Assembly (NCBI GenBank): GCA_013139345.1
Contig: WTAY01000092.1
Location: 1 to 11,461 of the forward strand
Source: Methylophaga sp.
GTDB lineage: Bacteria > Pseudomonadota > Gammaproteobacteria > Nitrosococcales > Methylophagaceae
DNA length: 11,461 nt
Direction: 5' to 3'
A program made the position numbers and the translations under genes. The notes below the pieces were generated by a model that did no database searches, was not told where the DNA came from, and was given only the letters and a program-made list of their open reading frames with translations. This document shows, one piece after another, positions 1 to 5,548 of the stretch. Position 1 is the stretch's first letter. Every line of letters starts with the position of its first letter.

Positions 1-1379
1 ACATGGCAGTCGTTTACTTAGTAGTTGGTACGGGAATAGGTGTGTATATCGCCTCTGAATTGGCATGGCCAGTTCTTAACTTCGATAATCCGTATATTAG
101 TTTTGGTCGTTTACGTCCGTTACATACCAATGCAGTAATCTTTGCATTTGGTGGTTCAACGTTAATGGCAACTGCTTATTACATTGTGCAACGTACATCA
201 GGTGTGCGCTTGTGGAGTGATAAGCTGGCTTGGTTTACATTCTGGGGCTGGAATCTTGTTATAGTCAGTGCCGTAATTACACTTCCTTTAGGTTTAACGC
301 AATCTAAAGAGTATGCAGAATTAGAATGGCCAATCGATATTTTAATTGCTGTTGTATGGCTAGCATATAGCTTTAACTTCATCATGACGCTTTCTATCCG
401 TAAAGTTTCACATATCTATGTTGCTAACTGGTTCTTCTTAGCAATGATGATTATGATCACTTATTTACACGTTGTGAATAGCTTATCTATCCCAGTTGAA
501 TTATTTAAATCGTACTCAATTTATTCTGGTGTTCAAGATGCGATGATTCAGTGGTGGTGGGGACATAATGCGGTAGGTTTCTTCCTAACTGCTGGTTTCT
601 TAGGAATTATGTATTACTTCGTTCCTAAACAAGCGAACCGTCCTGTTTACTCTTACCGTTTATCTGTTATTCACTTTTGGGCGTTAACATTTGGTTATGT
701 ATGGTTAGGTGCTCATCACCTTCAATACACTGCATTACCAGATTGGACTGGCTCATTAGGTGCTGCGATTTCATTAGCGATGATCATCCCATCTTGGGGT
801 GGTGCGATTAATGGTATGTTCACATTAAGTGGTGCTTGGGACAAATTACGTACAGATTACATCTTACGATTCCTTATTGTGTCATTAGCATTCTATGCAA
901 TGTCTACATTTGAAGGGCCTGTAATGGCTGCTAAAACAGTGAATGCTTTATCTCATTACACTGACTGGACAATCGGTCACGTACATGCCGGTGCATTAGG
1001 TTGGGTAGCAATGGTCTCTATCGGTGCTATTTACCATATGGTTGAACGCCTATGGGGAACAACTATCTGGTCTGTTAAGTTAGTTAACTTACATTTCTGG
1101 ATGGCAACAATTGGTACAGCTGTGTACATCACTGCGATGTGGGTATCAGGCATCATGCAAGGTCTAATGTGGCGTGCATACGATGACTACGGTAACTTAG
1201 CTTACACATTTGTTGAGTCAGTTGCTCAGATGCATCCGTACTACGCAATGCGTGCCGCGGGTGGTTTAATCTTCTGGTTAGGTGCTTGTATTATGTTATT
1301 CAACATTACTGTAACTATTCGTAAAGCTATTGCTGATTCATCTGCGAAGTCTGCAGCTACAGCTAACGCTGTTATTTAA
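1..1379 (+). CDS. ccoN: cbb3-type cytochrome c oxidase subunit I, CcoN (5' end outside window)
   Basis: Catalytic subunit of the high-affinity cbb3 oxidase. It is a polytopic inner-membrane protein that holds haem b and the haem b3-CuB site where O2 is reduced to water. Numbering from the Met at nt 3, the visible 458 residues hold every expected ligand: His41 in RLRPLHTNAV (haem b), His188 in WWWGHNAVG, His238 and His239 (CuB), Tyr232 (the Tyr cross-linked to a CuB histidine in this family), and His326 and His328 in GHVHAG (haem b3 and haem b). As I recall P. stutzeri CcoN numbering (60, 207, 251, 257/258, 345, 347), all are offset by exactly 19. The frame is open to nt 1, so the Met at nt 3 is internal and about 19 residues are missing. 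ccoO follows after 11 nt. There is no sign of a broken or divergent active site. Confidence 0.97.
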   Translation, partial: MAVVYLVVGTGIGVYIASELAWPVLNFDNPYISFGRLRPLHTNAVIFAFGGSTLMATAYYIVQRTSGVRLWSDKLAWFTFWGWNLVIVSAVITLPLGLTQSKEYAELEWPIDILIAVVWLAYSFNFIMTLSIRKVSHIYVANWFFLAMMIMITYLHVVNSLSIPVELFKSYSIYSGVQDAMIQWWWGHNAVGFFLTAGFLGIMYYFVPKQANRPVYSYRLSVIHFWALTFGYVWLGAHHLQYTALPDWTGSLGAAISLAMIIPSWGGAINGMFTLSGAWDKLRTDYILRFLIVSLAFYAMSTFEGPVMAAKTVNALSHYTDWTIGHVHAGALGWVAMVSIGAIYHMVERLWGTTIWSVKLVNLHFWMATIGTAVYITAMWVSGIMQGLMWRAYDDYGNLAYTFVESVAQMHPYYAMRAAGGLIFWLGACIMLFNITVTIRKAIADSSAKSAATANAVI

Positions 1380-1390
1380 AGGAGACTGGA

Positions 1391-2071
1391 ATGTCTGAAG
1401 ATAACTCAAATAAACCAGTATCCTTTCAAGAGAAACTGGAAAAAAATGTATGGGCACTTGTCTTAGCAACCGCTATGGTTGTGTCGGTTGGTGGGATAGT
1501 GGAAATCGTCCCTTTATTCTATTTAGATACAACGTTTGAAGATGTTAATCATCCTGAATATGAAGAGCTAAAAGGAGTTCGTCCTTACACGGCTTTAGAG
1601 TTAGCAGGACGCGATGTATATCAACGTGAAGGGTGTTATTTATGTCATTCACAAATGATTCGTCCTTTCCGTGATGAGAAAGATCGTTACGGTCATTACT
1701 CATTAGCAGTGGAATCTAAGTATGATCACCCATTCCAATGGGGCTCTAAACGTACGGGTCCAGATATCGCTCGTTTAGGTGGTAAATACTCTGATGAGTG
1801 GCATAGACAGCATTTGCGTGCACCACGAAGTGTTGTGCCTGAATCAGTAATGCCAAACTACCCGTGGTTAGATAACGCTACTATTGATGGTGTTGGCATT
1901 GAGAAACGTGTAAAAGCGATGAGAAGACTAGGTGTTCCTTATACCGATGAAGACATCAATGGTGCAGCTGCTTCTGTTGAAGGTAAAACAGAAATGGATG
2001 CAATGGTTGCTTATCTTCAAGTATTAGGCACTATGATTAAATTTGAACCAGGTAGAGATTATCGTGACTAA
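1391..2071 (+). CDS. ccoO: cbb3 oxidase monohaem cytochrome c subunit II, CcoO
   Basis: Membrane-anchored monohaem cytochrome c that passes electrons from CcoP to CcoN. The 226-residue protein has a short cytoplasmic N-terminus, one membrane anchor at about residues 20-44, and a periplasmic cytochrome domain. The haem c site is C82-YL-C85-H86, in the family context EGCYLCHSQMIRPF, and the likely sixth ligand is Met154 in ESVMPNYPW. The conserved stretch around WGSKRTGPDIARLGGKYSD (residues 117-135) is typical of CcoO/FixO. The ATG is preceded by a strong AGGAG (1380-1384) with 6 nt spacing, directly after the ccoN stop, so translation follows ccoN. The 3' end overlaps the probable ccoQ start. 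Length and motifs are normal. Confidence 0.97.
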   Translation: MSEDNSNKPVSFQEKLEKNVWALVLATAMVVSVGGIVEIVPLFYLDTTFEDVNHPEYEELKGVRPYTALELAGRDVYQREGCYLCHSQMIRPFRDEKDRYGHYSLAVESKYDHPFQWGSKRTGPDIARLGGKYSDEWHRQHLRAPRSVVPESVMPNYPWLDNATIDGVGIEKRVKAMRRLGVPYTDEDINGAAASVEGKTEMDAMVAYLQVLGTMIKFEPGRDYRD

Positions 2072-2264
2072 ACTGCAAGAGTATTTTCATACTGATTGGA
2101 GCGCAATGACCGGTACAGACTGGTTTGGGCTTTTGCTGACTGTGGTTGTTTTTTTAGTGATTCTTATTGCCTATGTATGGGTATTGAATCCTAAGAATAA
2201 AGAAAGCATAGAGTCACATCGCACCATGCTTTTAGACGAAAACGATACAAAATCGGAGAAATAA
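2064..2264 (+). CDS. ccoQ: cbb3 oxidase small subunit CcoQ (FixQ family)
   Basis: Short single-span membrane protein that stabilises the association of CcoP with the CcoNO core; it carries no cofactor. With the GTG at 2064 the product has 66 residues: an N-terminal segment ending in FHTDWSAMTGTDW, one transmembrane helix at about residues 21-41, then a charged tail beginning NPKNKE and rich in Lys, Glu and Asp. I chose GTG 2064 because GGTAGAG lies 6 nt upstream, it overlaps the ccoO stop by 8 nt (translational coupling), and the FHTDW segment looks conserved rather than random. The ATG at 2106, with GGAG only 4 nt upstream, would give a 52-residue protein of equally normal CcoQ length and is a real alternative. 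A TTG at 2043 lies too deep in ccoO to be favoured. Confidence 0.88.
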   Translation: MTKLQEYFHTDWSAMTGTDWFGLLLTVVVFLVILIAYVWVLNPKNKESIESHRTMLLDENDTKSEK

Positions 2265-2265
2265 G

Positions 2266-3225
2266 ATGGCAGAGAACAAAAATAATCCTTCTCAAGTGGG
2301 AGACACTGGCCATGTATGGGATGGGATTAGAGAATTAGATAATCCATGTCCACGTTGGTGGCTAAATTCACTATGGTTGAGTGGCTTAATTGTTATTGTT
2401 TACTTTATCCTTTACCCATCATTGCCTTTAATTAATGATAGTACAAAAGGTTTGTTGGGTTGGACGCAAATTAAAGAGTTCAAAGAAGATCTTGCGAAGG
2501 TAGAGGCAATTCGAGCACCATTTGAAACGCAATTAGCGGCAATGAGCGCAGAAGAAATTCTAGCAGATCAAGAAATGCTGAACTATGCCGTTGGGTCAAG
2601 TAAAGTACTTTATGGTGACAACTGTGCAGCATGTCATGGTACTGGTGGTGCTCCAGCAGAGGCTGCTGGTTATCCTAACCTTACAGATGATGACTGGTTG
2701 TTTGGTGGTTCAGTTAATGAAATCCAAATGAGTATTGCCAATGGTCGTGCGGGTACGATGATGGCTCATGCAAACTTATTAAATGAAACAGAAGTTGATC
2801 AACTGGTTCAGTTTGTTGTAGATAGTTCAAACGGTACTGCAAACGAAGCTGGTCTGGCATTGTTTAATGCTAAGGGTTGTTTTGCATGTCATGGCGCTGA
2901 TGCTAAGGGTATCAAAGCAATGGGCTCAGCAAACTTAACTGATAAAATCTGGCGTTTCTCAGGTGATGAAGAACAAATTCGTCACACTATCCTTCATGGT
3001 GTAAATGATGCTTCTGATCCAGAAACACGCATTGCTGTCATGCCTCAGTGGAGTGAGAAGGTTGCGATTATGTTACAGGTACGAGCAGATGCAATTGCTG
3101 ATGAAGAAGATCTAAATGATATTGACTGGTCTGATGAGCTTGAAGGTGATGAAGCTGAGCGTTTAACTGAAACAGAAATTAAGAAATTAGCTGTTTATGT
3201 ATACCAGTTCGGTGGTGGTCAATAA
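2266..3225 (+). CDS. ccoP: cbb3 oxidase dihaem cytochrome c subunit III, CcoP
   Basis: Dihaem cytochrome c that receives electrons from soluble or membrane cytochrome c and hands them to CcoO. The 319-residue protein starts with the family motif VWDGIRELDNPCPRWW (17-32), then one membrane span at about 34-56, then two periplasmic cytochrome c domains. The haem sites are C120-AA-C123-H124 and C205-FA-C208-H209. Candidate axial methionines are Met165/Met166 and Met259 (in VMPQW). The ATG sits 1 nt after the ccoQ stop and has GGAG at 2255-2258. Between the second Met ligand and the last helix is an insert of about 30 residues; residues 274-298 hold 13 Asp/Glu and no Lys/Arg, which makes the protein slightly longer than the usual ~300. 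This N-terminus has one span, unlike CcoP forms with two. Confidence 0.96.
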   Translation: MAENKNNPSQVGDTGHVWDGIRELDNPCPRWWLNSLWLSGLIVIVYFILYPSLPLINDSTKGLLGWTQIKEFKEDLAKVEAIRAPFETQLAAMSAEEILADQEMLNYAVGSSKVLYGDNCAACHGTGGAPAEAAGYPNLTDDDWLFGGSVNEIQMSIANGRAGTMMAHANLLNETEVDQLVQFVVDSSNGTANEAGLALFNAKGCFACHGADAKGIKAMGSANLTDKIWRFSGDEEQIRHTILHGVNDASDPETRIAVMPQWSEKVAIMLQVRADAIADEEDLNDIDWSDELEGDEAERLTETEIKKLAVYVYQFGGGQ

Positions 3226-3230
3226 TATAG

Positions 3231-3259
3231 ATTTGTAGAGATTATTATTTCTACTAAAT
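3231..3259 (+). other. imperfect hairpin in the ccoP to small-ORF spacer
   Basis: ATTTGTAGA (3231-3239) can pair with TCTAC-T-AAAT (3250-3259), giving 9 base pairs with one bulged T and a 10-nt AT-rich loop. No T-run follows, so it is not an intrinsic terminator. It lies just before the ribosome binding site of the small gene at 3273. If formed, it could stabilise or partly segment the mRNA, but the stem is AT-rich and may be chance. Confidence 0.3.
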
Positions 3260-3272
3260 TTGGAGAGTTATT

Positions 3273-3392
3273 ATGAATATAGATTGGGTTTCGATATCGG
3301 TTATTGCCAGTGTTGTTGCAATGATTGCCGGACTTGCTTACTTTGTACACTATGCATTGAAGCATATCAATGAAGATAAATCTGATGATTAA
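3273..3392 (+). CDS. 39-residue single-span membrane peptide, candidate CcoM-like cbb3 subunit
   Basis: Small gene between ccoP and the operon terminator. The ATG at 3273 has a strong GGAGAG (3262-3267) with 7 nt between GGAG and the start, and the TAA is at 3390-3392. The product begins MNIDW and has one hydrophobic helix at about residues 6-29, rich in Ile, Val and Ala with a Gly20. It ends in a charged tail, KHINEDKSDD. Size, a hydrophobic span close to the N-terminus, an aromatic/basic exit (Y23, F24, H26, Y27, K30) and position match what I recall of CcoM, a ~36-residue single-helix subunit of the P. stutzeri cbb3 oxidase that helps its assembly or stability. That link rests on pattern, not demonstrated homology; it might instead be an unrelated small membrane peptide. 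The gene itself is well supported by its start signal and terminator-proximal location. Confidence 0.75.
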   Translation: MNIDWVSISVIASVVAMIAGLAYFVHYALKHINEDKSDD

Positions 3393-3411
3393 CAGTTAAA
3401 TTAATCAATTT

Positions 3412-3437
3412 AAAGCCGGCTTTATGCCGGCTTTTTT
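3412..3437 (+). terminator. intrinsic terminator of the ccoNOQP operon
   Basis: A perfect 9-bp stem, AAAGCCGGC (3412-3420) with GCCGGCTTT (3426-3434), closes a TTTAT loop, and the T-run extends to 3437. It lies 20 nt after the small-gene stop and so places that gene inside the oxidase structural operon. It separates the structural unit from the ccoG unit. Confidence 0.93.
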
Positions 3438-3493
3438 ATTGGATAATTGCATTTTAAAACAAATATAAGCAATCTCTTATATTGATGCGAATA

Positions 3494-3502
3494 TGGTATA
3501 AT
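3494..3502 (+). promoter_or_regulatory. probable sigma-70 promoter (extended -10) for ccoGHIS
   Basis: TGGTATAAT at 3494-3502 is a consensus -10 (TATAAT, 3497-3502) with a TGn extension. No good -35 hexamer is seen 16-18 nt upstream (the sequence there is near CTCTTA), as is common for extended -10 promoters. A start of transcription near 3508-3510 would leave a leader of only about 20 nt before ccoG. It stands alone between the terminator at 3412-3437 and the ccoG start at 3531, which is where a promoter is needed. No full FNR/ANR palindrome was found next to it. Confidence 0.7.
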
Positions 3503-3530
3503 TCTCAAACTGAATAGCTAGGGTAACCCT

Positions 3531-4949
3531 GTGACTGAAGAATTAAAGAAACAGACCGAAAATGTAGATGACCTCTATGAAGAAGTATCTGAGTGGCATA
3601 TCAATGTTGGTGGCATCAAGATTGTTGCAAAACGATTAGCTGGGCGATTCCGTACTCTAAAGTGGATGGGTATGTCAATTTGGTCTGTGCTATTCCTAGG
3701 TCCTTACTTTCGTTGGAATGATTCACAAGCAATATTGTTTGATCTTCCTAATCGACAGTTCAATATTTTCGAGATAACCATATATCCTCAGGATATTTGG
3801 ATGCTATCGTTAACACTACTTTTTTTTGCTATTTTACTTGCCGCTGTTACTAGTATTGCTGGACGAGTTTTTTGTGGTTATTTTTGCTTTCAAACAGTCT
3901 GGACAGATATTTTCACGTGGCTAGAAGGTAAGCTTGAAGGTAATACGCCACAAAAGGCTATGAAATTTAATAATGCGCCTTGGTCTGCGAATAAATTTGG
4001 TCGAAAAGGGTTTAAACATACATTGTGGCTGTTGATCGGTTTATTGACAGGGATTTCATTTGTAGCTTGGTTTACCGATGCTTTTGGCTTGTGGACTAAT
4101 TTATTTAGTCTGCAAATCTCGGTAACTGCAGCGATTATCATTGCTGCATTTACATTTGGTACATATACTTTTGCAGGCTTTATGCGTGAGCAGGTCTGTT
4201 TTTGGCTATGTCCATATGCTCGCTTACAAGGTGTTATGTACGATCAAGACACTCTTTTACCATCCTATGATGCAGAACGCGGTGAACCTCGTGGTCGAAT
4301 AAAAAAAGGTCAAGATAACTCTGCTAAAGGAAGCTGTGTAGACTGTAATGTGTGTGTGGCAGTATGTCCAACAGGTATCGATATCCGCAAGGGGCAGCAA
4401 GAAGGCTGTATTACTTGCGGTATGTGTATTGATGCCTGCGACAGTATTATGGACAAAGTGAAACAGCCTCGAGGCTTGATCCGCTATGCATCATATAAAG
4501 AATTACACCATAATGCAGCATCAATTCCTTTATATAAACGCTTTAGGGTTATTATCTATGCTGCAATTCTATTGAGTGCACTGTCAGGGATTGTTTATGG
4601 TTTTATGCATTTATCACCAACAGAATTTAAGGTCGTGCATGAGAGGCAACCGCTGTTTGTTCGTTTAAGTGATGGTTCAATTCAGAATAAATATACAATT
4701 AAGCTATTGAATAAAACGAAACAAACCCTAGATATTAGTTTTGGTATTAAGGGCTTAGATGGGGCTACGTTACATGGTTTGAAATTAATGACTGTCGAGC
4801 CGGGTAAAGTAGTTCCAGTGACGGCGTTAGTACGAGTACCAGAAGATAAATTAAAAGAAGGTGTGACCCCAATTATATTTACAGGTGAAGTATTATCAGA
4901 TTCCAATATTACTTTACATTATAAAAGTATGTTTATGGCTCCAAAGTAA
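3531..4949 (+). CDS. ccoG: cbb3 oxidase maturation protein CcoG (FixG/RdxA, membrane ferredoxin-type Cu reductase)
   Basis: Inner-membrane iron-sulfur protein of cbb3 assembly; family members have been shown to reduce Cu(II) to Cu(I) for delivery to the oxidase. The 472-residue protein has membrane spans at about 45-60, 88-110, 162-182, 193-215 and 338-358. It carries two [4Fe-4S] motifs, C269-x2-C272-x2-C275-x3-C279-P and C293-x2-C296-x2-C299-x3-C303, then a C-terminal Ig-like FixG domain (about 362-472). Two further membrane-proximal cysteine pairs are C115-GYF-C119 and C223-FWL-C227-P. The first is followed by Phe120 where many relatives have Pro. The start is GTG at 3531 with AGGG at 3520-3523. 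It is the first gene of the maturation unit, and ccoH follows after 21 nt. Confidence 0.96.
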   Translation: MTEELKKQTENVDDLYEEVSEWHINVGGIKIVAKRLAGRFRTLKWMGMSIWSVLFLGPYFRWNDSQAILFDLPNRQFNIFEITIYPQDIWMLSLTLLFFAILLAAVTSIAGRVFCGYFCFQTVWTDIFTWLEGKLEGNTPQKAMKFNNAPWSANKFGRKGFKHTLWLLIGLLTGISFVAWFTDAFGLWTNLFSLQISVTAAIIIAAFTFGTYTFAGFMREQVCFWLCPYARLQGVMYDQDTLLPSYDAERGEPRGRIKKGQDNSAKGSCVDCNVCVAVCPTGIDIRKGQQEGCITCGMCIDACDSIMDKVKQPRGLIRYASYKELHHNAASIPLYKRFRVIIYAAILLSALSGIVYGFMHLSPTEFKVVHERQPLFVRLSDGSIQNKYTIKLLNKTKQTLDISFGIKGLDGATLHGLKLMTVEPGKVVPVTALVRVPEDKLKEGVTPIIFTGEVLSDSNITLHYKSMFMAPK

Positions 4950-4970
4950 CGAGATTAAATTAGATAAAAT

Positions 4971-5474
4971 ATGAATATATCACAAAGTAATAAAGAAGCA
5001 TTAAAAAACCCATGGGTATTAGGGATAATACTGTTTGTCCTCACATTTGTGACGATGAATGCAGTATTTATTTATTTAGCATTCAAATCACCACCTAGTT
5101 TAGTTGATAAGAACTTCTATGAAAATGGTGAAAACTATGAAGAAGTACGAAAACAAATTGAACAACAAAAATCGTTGGGCTGGACTGGTTTAATTATTAT
5201 TCCTACTAAAACGAGAGTGAATCAGGTTCAGAAATATGAAGTGTTGATTCAAGGAAAAAATTCTGCTGGACTATTGCTTGATTCGGTCGTGATTAAGGCA
5301 TATAGACCCTCTGATGCCGAGGCTGATTTTTCAGCAATAATGGAAAATACTCAGCCAGGGACATATGAGGCGGAACTCAGTTTTAACTTGCCTGGAACAT
5401 GGGATATTGTAGTTGAAGCTGGACAAGGCGAAAAAGAATTTTTGATGACAAAACGTGTCTCTATATCACCATAA
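4971..5474 (+). CDS. ccoH: cbb3 oxidase assembly protein CcoH (FixH family)
   Basis: Membrane-anchored assembly factor that associates with the cbb3 complex during maturation; its exact reaction is not known. The 167-residue protein has a short N-terminus with KNPWVLGII, one membrane span at about 16-37, the family-typical SLVDKNFYENGENYEE segment (43-58), and a periplasmic beta-rich domain ending in PGTWDIVVEAG (141-151). These features match the FixH family in order and length. The ribosome binding site before ATG 4971 is weak (no purine-rich motif stronger than TAGATAA), so translation may depend on coupling to ccoG, which ends 21 nt earlier. A 74-nt spacer, the longest inside this unit, separates it from ccoI. 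Confidence 0.93.
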   Translation: MNISQSNKEALKNPWVLGIILFVLTFVTMNAVFIYLAFKSPPSLVDKNFYENGENYEEVRKQIEQQKSLGWTGLIIIPTKTRVNQVQKYEVLIQGKNSAGLLLDSVVIKAYRPSDAEADFSAIMENTQPGTYEAELSFNLPGTWDIVVEAGQGEKEFLMTKRVSISP

Positions 5475-5497
5475 TAGCGGTTTTTAGTACGGCAAAA

Positions 5498-5537
5498 GAC
5501 CTTGATGTGCTAAGGTGTGGAATTGCTTTCTAAGGTC
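5498..5537 (+). promoter_or_regulatory. possible alternative hairpin before ccoI
   Basis: The heptamer CTAAGGT occurs twice, at 5510-5516 and 5530-5536, 20 nt apart. The segment GACCTT (5498-5503) can pair with the AAGGT of the first copy (5 bp, 8-nt loop) or with AAGGTC of the second (5532-5537, 6 bp). The second AAGG is the only purine-rich candidate ribosome binding site of any strength upstream of the ccoI TTG codon, although it sits 13 nt away. Pairing could therefore modulate ccoI translation. Stems this short are easily chance, and no known riboswitch is recognised. Confidence 0.25.
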
Positions 5538-5548
5538 GAACAAGAATC

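Noticed and set aside
2043..2063. TTG at 2043 as the ccoQ start
   Set aside because: It would add seven residues read in a second frame of ccoO; GTG 2064 is much better placed behind GGTAGAG.
3404..3408. ATCAA half-site before the terminator
   Set aside because: There is no TTGAT at the required 4-nt spacing on its left side; AT-rich sequence makes a half-site uninformative.
3482..3495. Possible FNR/ANR box starting TTGAT
   Set aside because: The right half reads ATATG rather than ATCAA, and the centre would fall near -21 relative to the likely transcript start, which is not an activating position.
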